The notes beneath the pieces were generated by a model, which was given only the letters and a program-made list of their open reading frames with translations, had not been told where the DNA came from and did no database searches. From Desulfurococcales archaeon (GTDB lineage: Archaea > Thermoproteota > Thermoprotei_A > Sulfolobales > Desulfurococcaceae): a DNA stretch of 34,689 nucleotides. Positions within the stretch are counted from its first letter, which is position 1. The number at the start of each line of letters is the position of its first letter. This document shows, one piece after another, positions 23,343 through 30,687 of the stretch. Where the stretch lies: assembly GCA_027002875.1 (NCBI GenBank), contig JALWZC010000024.1, forward strand, positions 37,194 through 71,882, read 5' to 3'. The position numbers were made by a program, and so were the translations under genes.

Positions 23343-23671
23343 ACTCCCAGAGTCTTCGACTGGAAGTAGAATCACATTATTCGATAATGAACGCCCCCTC
23401 CCCAATGTTTCTATTGGAGTATGTTGTTTTCTATTTTTAATATGAAATAATCATATAGTTTGCATTATTAAAGATAATTGTTTATAAAATCATAAAAATA
23501 TCCAAGACACGGTAAACTGTTCAAATACACGATAAATCTATGCAATGCAATTCTATATCCTAACATTATTCCAGTTGAAGTATAGGGGTGGGGGTTTCAT
23601 GATACACCAATTTTTAATATATGTTTTGATAATAGATGCATAGTGTTATTATTAGTGATATTTTTCATCGT

Positions 23672-23825
23672 AAACCGGGGAGTTATACCCTGATGCTTCG
23701 CCTGTAGGCGCTTTTCCTCTCTATTATGAGAACTGGGGGGTTTCCATAATTATATCCGGTCAAACTTGGATCTACTACCGGTGGGTGGAGTTGAAGGATC
23801 GGAGGATAACCGGGGGGTTTCCATT
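23672..23825. repeat. Right cluster of G-run boxes
   Basis: AAACCGGGGAGTT at 23672-23684, AACTGGGGGGTTTCCAT at 23731-23747 and AACCGGGGGGTTTCCAT at 23809-23825, spaced about 60 and 78 bases. The last two share 16 of 17 bases with each other. A looser member, GGGGTGGGGGTTTCAT, lies at 23585-23600 at the edge of the A/T-rich core. Confidence 0.75.
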
Positions 23826-23833
23826 ATTGCTCG

Positions 23834-23838
23834 AAAAA
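23834..23838 (-). terminator. T-run terminator of RNase P RNA
   Basis: On the minus strand the closing P1 stem ...CTCTCCCCG is followed at once by TTTTT, a typical archaeal T-run termination signal. Confidence 0.6.
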
Positions 23839-23839
23839 C

Positions 23840-24190
23840 GGGGAGAGGAGGCTCGTAACCCGCATTCTGTTCAAGGCCACATTCGACTAAGCGGCCCCGG
23901 CTAGGGGTTGCGCGGCCCTCCTCATCCCCCTGTTAATCGCCGGGGCCTTGCTCCCCACGGGGCGGCCGTTTCAACGCATCCACCACCGTCCTCTGCGGGT
24001 TGCTGGCCCCCCGTTGCCGGCTGGGCCCTCGCCGCTTCATCGCCATCCGAGTGGTGGCCGTGTCGTTTCTGTGCCGGAGCCACGGCTTCTCGCCGTACCC
24101 CTTTTCGGGGTCGTGGTGGCCGCGGGGAGTGCGGAGTTTCCTCACCCCCTCATTGTTTCGGGGGCGTGGGTGGCCTGGCCTCCTCTCCCC
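23840..24190 (-). ncRNA. rnpB: RNase P RNA
   Basis: About 351 nt on the minus strand. The ends pair as helix P1: GGGGAGAGGAGGC (from 24190) with GCCTCCTCTCCCC (to 23840). Conserved blocks are recognisable: CR-I GAGGAAACTCCGCAC (24129-24143), an ACAGAAACGAC block (24062-24072, CR-II/III region) and CR-V ACAGAATGCGGGTTACGAG (23852-23870). G+C is far above the surroundings, as expected for a structural RNA of a hyperthermophile. It processes the 5' ends of pre-tRNAs with protein subunits. Open frames in this stretch are incidental. Promoter and T-run terminator are both visible. Confidence 0.95.
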
Positions 24191-24212
24191 TAGTTTGTAT
24201 TTAGTATTTACC

Positions 24213-24228
24213 GGTTTTAATTCTTTCC
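24213..24228 (-). promoter_or_regulatory. Promoter (BRE/TATA) of RNase P RNA
   Basis: The minus strand reads AAAGAATTAAAACC; the AATTAAAA core is at 24215-24222, 25-32 bases before the RNA 5' end at 24190, with an A-rich BRE-like block just upstream. Spacing is ideal for archaeal TBP/TFB. Confidence 0.6.
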
Positions 24229-24297
24229 CCTTGTTTTGTGATAACTCTTATTTTTACTCGTATCCATCCTATATACGTGTATATACATGTAATTACA

Positions 24298-24918
24298 ATG
24301 GGTGTTGTAGTGTTGCTGGTTGAGATTATATGGCTTGGCCGGGGTGGTCAGGGTGGGGTTACTGCTGCTAATATACTAGTGTATGCTGCGCTGCGGGAGG
24401 GTTTGTATGGGCAGGGCTTCCCCTTCTTTGGAGCGGAGCGTCGTGGTGCGCCCGTTATGGCTTTCTCGAGGATTAGTGACCGCCCGATCCTGAGGCACGG
24501 CATGTTTAGTGAGGCTGATGTACTCGTTGTTCTAGATCCTAAGCTTCCATTGATCGAGGCTACTCGAAGGGTTCTAGTTAGGGATCGCGGCGTGGTTGTT
24601 GTTAATGCTCGAGATGATGAAGCCCTTGATCCAAGGCATTACAGGCTGGAGGGCTCCGCTAAGTTCTACGCCGTAGATGCTACCAGGATCGCGTTGGAGA
24701 ATAAACTAGTTGTAGCCGGCTGGCCTGTTGCTAATACTTCAATGCTGGGGGCTTTCTCCCGCGCGACGGGACTAGTTAGGATTGAGAGCGTTGTGGAGGC
24801 TATAAAGGAGTATTTTAAGGGTAGGATTGGAGAGGTTAATGCAAAAGCAGCCCTCCAAGCTTACAATGAAACAAAACTCGTAGGAGAGGTGGCTAGAAGT
24901 GTCCAAGTCCATGGTTAG
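24298..24918 (+). CDS. porG: Pyruvate/2-oxoacid:ferredoxin oxidoreductase, gamma subunit
   Basis: 207 residues from ATG 24298 (GTG 24310 is also possible). Gamma-subunit marks: EIIWLGRGGQGGVTAANILVYAA at the N-terminus, GQGFPFFGAERRGAPVMAFSRIS, then DVLVVLDP, VVVNARDD and NTSMLGAFSRATGLV. The enzyme oxidatively decarboxylates a 2-oxoacid with CoA to acyl-CoA and reduced ferredoxin, central to peptide and sugar fermentation in hyperthermophiles. First of four genes; the delta gene starts inside its last codons. The open frame back to 24238 crosses the promoter and lacks family similarity. Confidence 0.93.
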   Translation: MGVVVLLVEIIWLGRGGQGGVTAANILVYAALREGLYGQGFPFFGAERRGAPVMAFSRISDRPILRHGMFSEADVLVVLDPKLPLIEATRRVLVRDRGVVVVNARDDEALDPRHYRLEGSAKFYAVDATRIALENKLVVAGWPVANTSMLGAFSRATGLVRIESVVEAIKEYFKGRIGEVNAKAALQAYNETKLVGEVARSVQVHG

Positions 24919-25183
24919 ACTAGAACCCATAAAATACCATGTCCCCCTAGCTCGTCCAAAACAAGGCGTTGCTGGTAAGACTGGTTTTTGGAGGACTGAG
25001 AAACCAATCGTTGATAATGAGAAATGTATACGCTGCTACCTATGCGAGATCTACTGCCCAGTCAACGTTATCAGGGTAGAACCGGAGACCGGTGTAACAA
25101 TAGATTACGACTACTGTAAGGGATGCGGTGTCTGCAGCGATGTATGTCCCGTTAACGCTATAAGAATGGTTCCGGAGGAATAG
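24899..25183 (+). CDS. porD: Pyruvate/2-oxoacid:ferredoxin oxidoreductase, delta subunit
   Basis: A 94-residue ferredoxin-like subunit with two [4Fe-4S] motifs, CIRCYLCEIYCPV and CKGCGVCSDVCPV. The N-terminal arm (TGFWRTEKPIVDNEKC) is typical of PorD/VorD. GTG 24899 has GGAGAGGTGG six bases upstream and overlaps the gamma gene by 20 bases; ATG 24911 is an alternative. It passes electrons from the catalytic subunits to ferredoxin. Confidence 0.95.
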   Translation: MSKSMVRLEPIKYHVPLARPKQGVAGKTGFWRTEKPIVDNEKCIRCYLCEIYCPVNVIRVEPETGVTIDYDYCKGCGVCSDVCPVNAIRMVPEE

Positions 25184-25201
25184 CATGGCTAGGGGGTGAT
25201 C

Positions 25202-26416
25202 GTGTTGACGGCTATACTCGAGGAGAGTAGGGGTGGTAGGATACTCCCACTAACAGGTAATTATGCTGTAGCAATGGCTGCTAAGATGGCTAGGGTACAA
25301 GTAGTTGCAGCATACCCTATAACCCCACAGACTAGTGTTATCGAGAAGTTATCCGAGTATATCGAGGCCGGAGAACTAGAGGCAACTATGATACGTGTAG
25401 AATCCGAGCACTCAGCACTGGCGGCTACTTTTGGAGCAGCTATCGCGGGTGCTAGGGCTTTCACCGCGACTAGTAGTCACGGGCTCCTATATATGCATGA
25501 ATGGGTTCACTGGACTGGTAGAGCCCGAGTACCCATTGTTATGGCTATTGTTACAAGGGCTATTGCACCACCATGGAATATCTGGCCCGACCACTCAGAC
25601 TTCTATGATCAGAGGGATGCAGGCTGGGTTATGGGTTTCGCAATGGATAACCAGGAGGCTTTCGATTTAACGCTTCAAGCATTCAGGATCAGTGAGGATC
25701 CACGCGTCTACTTGCCGGTAATGATTGGCCTCGAGGGATTCATACTCGGACACACTACGATGCCCGTCCACATACCTGATCAAGAGGCTGTTGATGAATG
25801 GCTCGGGCCTAGGAGGCAGGGATTCGTAATCGACGGATCCGAGCCCCTAGCCCATGGTAACCTTGCTTGGCCGGAGGATACTGAGGAGATGTTTATGGAT
25901 ATTCACCGTGCAATGATGGAGGCTAAGAGTGTGATTCGAGAAGTGGATGAGGAGTATTATAGGATTACTGGTAGGCGTTATGGAGGGTTGACTCAGTGCA
26001 TTCGTTGTAGTGATGCAAAATACGTTGTATCCTCAATGGGTGCTTGGAGTGGCGACATAATGGAAGCAGTCGAGAAGCTTAGAGGAGAGGGTTATCCGGT
26101 GGGAGTGTTGAGGTTTAGGTTTATCCGTCCCTTCCCCGAGGAGGATGTAGCAGAACACCTTGCAGGGAAGAAGCTCGTAGTAGTATTTGACAGGGCTATA
26201 AGCTTCGGATCCATGGGTCAATTATTCATGGAAACAGTTGCGCACCTAGCTAAACATACGGGCAAGCTACCGGTGTTGAGGAATATTGTTGCTGGTGTTG
26301 GAGGCGTTAATGTTGAGTGGAGAGAGTTCTACGAGTTGATAAAGGATTCCATTGATCGATTCGAGGAGGGCGGGGAGCTTGAATATTTTACATGGTACCA
26401 TAAAGCTAGGAGGTGA
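25202..26416 (+). CDS. porA: Pyruvate/2-oxoacid:ferredoxin oxidoreductase, alpha subunit
   Basis: About 404 residues. Family blocks: GNYAVAMAAKMARVQVVAAYPITPQT, IRVESEHSALAATFGAAIAGARAFTATSSHGL, VTRAIAPPWNIWPDHSDF, YDQRDAGWV, and a transketolase C-terminal-like part (GAWSGDIMEAVEKLRGEG; VFDRAISFGSMGQLF). The alpha subunit holds the pyrimidine end of TPP and the substrate site. GTG 25202 follows AGGGGGTG; GTG 25196 and TTG 25205 are in frame. Por versus Vor (branched-chain) specificity is not decidable by eye, though the DHSDFYDQRD loop is Por-like. Confidence 0.93.
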   Translation: MLTAILEESRGGRILPLTGNYAVAMAAKMARVQVVAAYPITPQTSVIEKLSEYIEAGELEATMIRVESEHSALAATFGAAIAGARAFTATSSHGLLYMHEWVHWTGRARVPIVMAIVTRAIAPPWNIWPDHSDFYDQRDAGWVMGFAMDNQEAFDLTLQAFRISEDPRVYLPVMIGLEGFILGHTTMPVHIPDQEAVDEWLGPRRQGFVIDGSEPLAHGNLAWPEDTEEMFMDIHRAMMEAKSVIREVDEEYYRITGRRYGGLTQCIRCSDAKYVVSSMGAWSGDIMEAVEKLRGEGYPVGVLRFRFIRPFPEEDVAEHLAGKKLVVVFDRAISFGSMGQLFMETVAHLAKHTGKLPVLRNIVAGVGGVNVEWREFYELIKDSIDRFEEGGELEYFTWYHKARR

Positions 26417-26422
26417 AAGCTA

Positions 26423-27334
26423 ATGGGTGAGTCAAAGCCTAGGCCTAGGCCCCCGCTACCCTATAATATGAGGGATGTAGTACTACCCGGAGACGCTGCC
26501 TGCCCGGGATGCCCGATACCTATGGGTTGGAAGGTCCTCTCAGCAGTGTTTGGGGAGAAGATGATCCTCGTAATACCCGCTAGTTGTTCCAGCGTAGTAG
26601 TAGGAGCTTACCCCGGTAACTCCCTGAAGGCTAGCGTTGTACACGTAGCCTTCGCCTCGGCAGGAGCTGTTGCGAGCGGAATTACGGAGGCTCTCCGCAG
26701 GAGGGGGATTAACGATGTACAAGTAATAGCGTGGGCTGGTGATGGTGGTACAGCCGATATAGGAATGGCTTCACTAAGCGGAGCCGCTGAGCGTAACCAT
26801 GACTTTATATATATAATGTATGATAATGAAGCCTATATGAACACGGGCATCCAGAGATCGTCCTCTACACCCTATGGTGCATGGACAACAACTACACCGA
26901 TAATTGGTAAGACAGAGCATAAGAAGGATGTAGCAAAGATTATGATCGCGCACGGAGTACCCTACGTTGCAACCGCTAGCGTAGCCTACCCGCACGACTT
27001 CTACGCTAAGCTTCAGAGAGCTAAGAGGATACATGGATTCAAATTCATCCACCTACACGCACCATGCCCAGTCGGGTGGAGGTTTGATCCAAAGTATACT
27101 GCTAGGATCGCCAGGCTAGCTGTTGAAACAGGGCTCTGGGTACTATACGAGTACTACGATGGGAAACTTAGACTATCTGGGCCCAGTAGGCCATACCTAG
27201 ACCCATCTAAGCGCAAACCAGTCGAGGAATACTTAAAGCTTCAGGGTAGGTTTAAACGGTTAACTCCTGAGAAGATCGAGGAGATCAAGAAATACGTCGA
27301 ATGGAACTGGGAATGGGTTAAGAGACACATGTAA
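26423..27334 (+). CDS. porB: Pyruvate/2-oxoacid:ferredoxin oxidoreductase, beta subunit
   Basis: 303 residues. The N-terminal CPGCP and a later Cys supply cluster ligands (ACPGCPIPMGW; PASCSSVV; HAPCPVGW). The TPP-binding segment is WAGDGGTADIGMASLSGAAERN followed by YIMYDNEAYMNTG, the GDGx24-27N motif. PIIGKTEHKKD and GVPYVATASVAYPHDF are typical of PorB. AGGAGGTG precedes ATG 26423, 6 bases after the alpha stop. The gamma-delta-alpha-beta order equals the usual archaeal operon. Confidence 0.95.
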   Translation: MGESKPRPRPPLPYNMRDVVLPGDAACPGCPIPMGWKVLSAVFGEKMILVIPASCSSVVVGAYPGNSLKASVVHVAFASAGAVASGITEALRRRGINDVQVIAWAGDGGTADIGMASLSGAAERNHDFIYIMYDNEAYMNTGIQRSSSTPYGAWTTTTPIIGKTEHKKDVAKIMIAHGVPYVATASVAYPHDFYAKLQRAKRIHGFKFIHLHAPCPVGWRFDPKYTARIARLAVETGLWVLYEYYDGKLRLSGPSRPYLDPSKRKPVEEYLKLQGRFKRLTPEKIEEIKKYVEWNWEWVKRHM

Positions 27335-27368
27335 AGCCAGCTTTTTGAAAAAGCCTAGCCCGGATCCG

Positions 27369-27584
27369 TTACTTCTTTTTAAGCTTCATATAGATCCTTG
27401 CAAAGACTAGTAATAATATTAAAAGCAAGGCTACTCCTGCAATTCCGAATAGTAATGAGAATAGCGCTACTAGGAGTAGGAAGAATAATACTATTAGGGG
27501 GCCGAGGAAGGCGAAGACAAGGCCCAGTATAATAGCTTTCTTAAAGCTCTTACCAATGAATAATCCAATAGCAAATCCAGTCAT
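27369..27584 (-). CDS. Small hydrophobic membrane protein (71 aa)
   Basis: ATG 27584. Almost the whole protein is hydrophobic: a short N-terminal helix (TGFAIGLFIGKSF), a Lys-Lys turn, then two long segments (about 18-40 and 41-63, including ALFSLLFGIAGVALLLILLL) and a Lys-rich end (KLKKK), which suggests a cytoplasmic C-terminus. No family recognised. It stands convergent to porB with 34 bases between. The frame is open further upstream but lacks a good earlier start. Confidence 0.5.
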   Translation of the reverse strand: MTGFAIGLFIGKSFKKAIILGLVFAFLGPLIVLFFLLLVALFSLLFGIAGVALLLILLLVFARIYMKLKKK

Positions 27585-27708
27585 GAATAATATTATTAGG
27601 ATTGTTATTGGATGTATTGTGGGCGTCTCAACCCACCACTTGTTATGCTTAAAAGTTTCTATTTTAAGTCTTGTCTTATAGTGTGTTCTCGATAAAATAG
27701 TTTTGGTT

Positions 27709-28578
27709 TTAAAATCGTTTATCTCTTATGGTCTTAATCATTTTATACTCTGATCCCTTAACTCTAAATCCATACTTCATCAATTCTTCCAATAGTGAGT
27801 TTTTGGACGAATCAACCAGTATCACTACTTCTAGTGTATTGTTTTTCTGTAGTTCTTTTTTGAATACTCCTAGGAGTGCTTGTAGTGATTCCCGTGGTTT
27901 ATGGAAGGATACTGCTAGATAGTCTACGACGACTTTTTCATCTGGTTCATACTCTATTAATCCCCGGATCCTGCCCTTCTTGTACACTATTATTGCTTCC
28001 TCGCTATGCATCCTCTTATACAATAATTTATCAACTGGCTCGGTTAGGCTAGACCACCATGTTGATGGTAGGGTTTTTATCCCTTCAACAACGCTACTAC
28101 TCGCATCTAATACTCGGTAAGTATAGTTTCCCGGTAATTCAGCCGTTATATTCTCCGGTTTTGCAGATAATGTTAAAACTACGCCGTTAATCCTATAACC
28201 ATGTTTCAGGTAGAAGCCTAGTGCGGGGATATTATCGTTTTTAACGCTTAAATAGATCTTTCTAACCCTTCTAAGAACTAGTTCTTCTTCTAGTTTATCT
28301 AGTAGTATTCCTCCTAAACCCTTACCCCTATACTCTGGGTGAACTGCTAGCGCATCTATATACGCGGTACTGCGGTGCTTGTATGCTAGGATAAACCCAA
28401 CTACTTTTCCATCCTCTACTGCTACGCGTATAATCCTCCTCTTACTTCTAAGCTTTACGAGGTTATAGTACCACTCATAGTCTTCGGGGTCTATTCCCGA
28501 TAGGCTTTCTAGGTGGATTTTGAATATTGAATCGACATCTTCAATCCTAGGCTTTCTAACAAGTATCTGACTACTCAT
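27709..28578 (-). CDS. GNAT-family N-acetyltransferase
   Basis: 289 residues. The N-terminal GNAT domain (about 5-140) has VGFILAYKHRSTAYIDALAVHP followed by the acetyl-CoA loop EYRGKGLGGILLDKLEEEL and KNDNIPALGFYLKHGYR. The second half (about 150-285) looks like a degenerate second GNAT domain: RGLIEYEPDEKVVVDYLAVS and NSLLEELMKYGFRVKGSEYKM, without a clear Q/RxxGxG loop. Such tandem proteins usually have one active site. Substrate unknown; it is not an obvious RimI. Start ATG 28578. Confidence 0.8.
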   Translation of the reverse strand: MSSQILVRKPRIEDVDSIFKIHLESLSGIDPEDYEWYYNLVKLRSKRRIIRVAVEDGKVVGFILAYKHRSTAYIDALAVHPEYRGKGLGGILLDKLEEELVLRRVRKIYLSVKNDNIPALGFYLKHGYRINGVVLTLSAKPENITAELPGNYTYRVLDASSSVVEGIKTLPSTWWSSLTEPVDKLLYKRMHSEEAIIVYKKGRIRGLIEYEPDEKVVVDYLAVSFHKPRESLQALLGVFKKELQKNNTLEVVILVDSSKNSLLEELMKYGFRVKGSEYKMIKTIRDKRF

Positions 28579-28676
28579 ACTTTCTACTGCATCCCCACAT
28601 GTAACATGTTCTATTTAGAGAATTTAGGATTGCGTGGTTAGTCTCAGCCCCCTCTACTCGGGCCCGGTACCTCGTC

Positions 28677-28877
28677 CTAAGCGTAGGGGTATAGTTTGCT
28701 TAGGACTAGGATAGTGATTGCGAATGCTAGTGCTAGTATTACGAGTGTCTGTGGTTTAACTTTTATACCAACATCCGCTTCCTCGTAGAACCTTATGAGT
28801 CCCGCTGCTGTGAAGGGGCCTGGTGCTTCTTTCTTCCCCTTACCCTTAGATCTTCTCTTGGCCTTCTTTTTAACCAT
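28677..28877 (-). CDS. secG: Preprotein translocase subunit Sec61-beta (SecG)
   Basis: 66 residues: a basic N-terminus (KKKAKRRSKGKGKK), a conserved cytosolic segment (GPFTAAGLIRFYEEADVGIKVKPQTL) and one C-terminal transmembrane helix (VILALAFAITILVLSKLY). This matches archaeal Sec61-beta, the small tail-anchored subunit of the SecYEbeta channel. ATG 28877. The 98-base spacer before the GNAT gene contains a GC-rich stretch discussed in the findings. Confidence 0.95.
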   Translation of the reverse strand: MVKKKAKRRSKGKGKKEAPGPFTAAGLIRFYEEADVGIKVKPQTLVILALAFAITILVLSKLYPYA

Positions 28878-28990
28878 CTCAGCCGACCCTGATTATTATT
28901 GTCAAATTAATTATTCCCCCGGTATACTATCATTATGGTTAGGGGGTATTTAATTGGTGCGATACATGAATTGTTTGGAGGTGTTTTTGA

Positions 28991-29245
28991 TTGGAGATTC
29001 GGGAGGCTCAAGAACTTATTCGTAGATTGTATTATGAGAGGGATAGTTCTCGAGGAGTATTCGCTACATTTACTTGGCTCGTCGAGGAAGTTGGAGAAGT
29101 TGCCGATGGGCTACTCAAAATGGATAGAGCTAGCCTCGAGGAGGAAATAGCTGATGTATTTGCTTGGCTCCTAAGCCTGGCTAATCTCTTGGATATTGAT
29201 GTTGAGAGGGTTTTTAAAGCTAAGTATTTACGTGGTAGGACTTAA
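28991..29245 (+). CDS. MazG-like nucleotide pyrophosphohydrolase
   Basis: 84 residues, one all-alpha NTP-pyrophosphatase domain: the metal-binding helix pair is FTWLVEEVGEVADGLLKMD and EEEIADVFAWLLSLANLLDID (EExxE..ExxD), with the usual N-terminal REAQELIRRLYYERD. These enzymes hydrolyse (d)NTPs to NMP and PPi and clear abnormal nucleotides. TTG 28991 has GGAGGTG at 28977-28983. A longer frame at 28935-29150 is its shadow. The 3' end overlaps the GGGP synthase gene by 26 bases (convergent). Confidence 0.88.
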   Translation: MEIREAQELIRRLYYERDSSRGVFATFTWLVEEVGEVADGLLKMDRASLEEEIADVFAWLLSLANLLDIDVERVFKAKYLRGRT

Positions 29246-29966
29246 CTGCTCTTATAATATTCTTAGCTCTATCGGGATCTTCTTCCACGATTGTACCTGT
29301 AACTATTATGTCTGCACCGGCTTCAACGAGGTTCCGTGCTATAATTGGGGACCTAATGCCTCCCCCAACGATTACTGTTAACTCCGTTTTTTCCTTAACT
29401 ATTCGGGGGTATGTGAGGGGTACTGGATGCTTGGATCCGCTTCCGGCTTCAAGATAGATGTATTTAAGCCCCAGCATTTCCGCTGCTAACGCGTAGGCTA
29501 GTAGTACGCCGGGCTTATTCGTTGGTAGTGGCTGTACCCTTCCAACGTGCGCCACCGCTGTATCACCATATACTACGATATATGCTGTGGGCAGTGTTTC
29601 TAGACTGTATTTTTTAATTATCGGTGCGGCTGAAACCTGTGCTCCAATAAGGTAGTAGGGGTCGTTACTGTTCATAAGGATCATGTATAGTACTGCGTCG
29701 GCTAGCGGTGTTAGACAGTTTATGTTTCCGGGGAAGACTATTACTGGCTTCCCAGTCTCCCTTAGGATCTTTGCTGTCTCACCCGCTTCTTCCGGTGTAA
29801 CGGCTAGGCTACCACCTATCAGGAAGGCGTCTGTTCCAGCTTCTACTAGCTGCTCAGCTGTTTTCTCCAGGTCTCCACCTACTCTATCGGGATCTATTAG
29901 GGTGAAGTGTAGCTTCTCCCCCTTCCCGATCTTCTCCTGGATATACTCATGTACTTTAGGCTTCAC
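29220..29966 (-). CDS. Geranylgeranylglyceryl phosphate synthase
   Basis: 248 residues; a TIM-barrel prenyltransferase joining glycerol-1-phosphate and geranylgeranyl-PP, the first ether bond of archaeal lipids. Marks: LHFTLIDPDRVGG (Asp binding Mg), DAFLIGGSLAV, VIVFPGNINCLTPLADAVLYM, LKYIYLEAGSGS, VIVGGGIRSP and VTGTIVEEDP. ATG 29966 lies inside the end of elf1 (11-base overlap), so it is the last gene of a four-gene operon. Its glycerol-1-phosphate substrate comes from the dehydrogenase at 11642-12706. Confidence 0.96.
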   Translation of the reverse strand: MKPKVHEYIQEKIGKGEKLHFTLIDPDRVGGDLEKTAEQLVEAGTDAFLIGGSLAVTPEEAGETAKILRETGKPVIVFPGNINCLTPLADAVLYMILMNSNDPYYLIGAQVSAAPIIKKYSLETLPTAYIVVYGDTAVAHVGRVQPLPTNKPGVLLAYALAAEMLGLKYIYLEAGSGSKHPVPLTYPRIVKEKTELTVIVGGGIRSPIIARNLVEAGADIIVTGTIVEEDPDRAKNIIRAVKSYHVNT

Positions 29967-30282
29967 TGCTTCCAGCCTGCTCGGCTTTTAATTCCTCCTC
30001 TTCCTCGGGTATCTTCCGGAATTCTACCTCGAGTTCTCCTTCCTCGTATTTATCAATGAAAAGGGAGTACACGTCTACTGGCTCATACATTTGTGGTACT
30101 TCAAGCTCCGCGTATAATCCACAGGTTCCACATGTTATTATTGCGAGTTTTCTTCCTTCAACACCTATCTTTTCAAACTTTATCCTCAGGGTTTTTGCTC
30201 CGCAGTGTGGGCATTGGAAGAATGTTGGTATTCTCCTGATCTTTCTAACTGGTTTCTTATACTTCTTCCTCCTCCTACCCAA
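29956..30282 (-). CDS. Transcription elongation factor Elf1-like zinc protein
   Basis: 108 residues: a very basic start (GRRRKKYKKPVRKIRR), a zinc ribbon with Cys24/Cys27 (CPHCGAK) and Cys51/Cys54 (CGTCGLYAEL), then 'VYSLFIDKYEEGELEVEF' and an acidic tail. This is the Elf1/Elof1 pattern; Elf1 binds RNA polymerase during elongation. ATG 30282, 3 bases after the SWIM-protein stop. Co-transcribed with rpiA and GGGP synthase. Confidence 0.9.
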   Translation of the reverse strand: MGRRRKKYKKPVRKIRRIPTFFQCPHCGAKTLRIKFEKIGVEGRKLAIITCGTCGLYAELEVPQMYEPVDVYSLFIDKYEEGELEVEFRKIPEEEEELKAEQAGSSEA

Positions 30283-30285
30283 TAC

Positions 30286-30687
30286 TCATCTCCTCCTAGT
30301 ATATAATAGGTTTCTAAGCGTTGGGCTCAGCCCTATGCTTATGATCTCGTGTATTATTTTTAAATACTCGTTTACACTTAATTCTAGTTTTCGATAGGTT
30401 TTATTCTTGTATGCAACCCACTGTATTATTAAGTGTTTACATGCTAGCTCCTGCTTCTTAGCCATAACTTTTATTGTGAAGTTTTTACAGGTACAGTACA
30501 TTCTCGGTATTACTATGTGGTCTCTCCTTGTACCAATGTATACCCATACCGGTGCCCATTCATTATATTCTTTAATATATAGCCTAACCATCTTCCTTAA
30601 ACCGGCTCTTGAAACTATTTCAGGCATAGACTTGATCTCTCTTTCGGTCAGCCCGTTGATGTAGTTTATCGTATCCCTTACATCCAT
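30286..30687 (-). CDS. SWIM-type zinc-finger protein (133 aa)
   Basis: The zinc motif is Cys65-x-Cys67-x15-Cys83-x-His85 (CTCKNF...LACKHL), the SWIM pattern, which binds DNA or protein. An N-terminal helical part (about 1-45) and a strand pair (WVYIGTRRDHIVIPRMY) precede it, and a basic helical tail follows. There is no helicase or transposase domain. Its ATG overlaps the rpiA stop (TAATG). The operon with elf1 hints at a transcription- or chromatin-linked job, but function is unknown. Confidence 0.7.
   Translation of the reverse strand: MDVRDTINYINGLTEREIKSMPEIVSRAGLRKMVRLYIKEYNEWAPVWVYIGTRRDHIVIPRMYCTCKNFTIKVMAKKQELACKHLIIQWVAYKNKTYRKLELSVNEYLKIIHEIISIGLSPTLRNLLYTRRR

Larger units (their letters stand above)
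23208..23839. other. Gene-free region: candidate Orc1/Cdc6-type replication origin
   Basis: No credible gene is present in these 632 bases. The left part carries C-run motifs at 23220-23233, 23290-23306 and 23330-23342, plus CCCCCTCCCC near 23393-23402. The right part carries G-run motifs at 23585-23600, 23672-23684, 23731-23747 and 23809-23825. Three are exact reverse-complement pairs: AAACCGGGGAGTT, AACTGGGGGGTTT and AACCGGGGGGTT. Between them, 23411-23584 is strongly A/T-rich. Archaeal origins have G-string ORB boxes in opposite orientations around an A/T-rich unwinding element, often near housekeeping genes. The match is to architecture; the motif is not the textbook Sulfolobus ORB, and no cdc6 gene is in the window. 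Confidence 0.6.

Noticed and set aside
23220-23825. Reading the G-run/C-run repeats as a CRISPR array
   Set aside because: Copies are inverted between sides, irregularly spaced and only 12-17 bases long; there are no uniform spacers or cas genes.
23908-24323. Several overlapping open frames on both strands
   Set aside because: They lie in the RNase P RNA gene and its promoter; high G+C removes stop codons by chance, and the products are Pro/Arg/Gly-rich without family features.
28935-29150. 71-residue frame starting at ATG 28935
   Set aside because: It is out of frame with, and almost fully covered by, the clear MazG domain gene at 28991-29245, and shows no family features itself.
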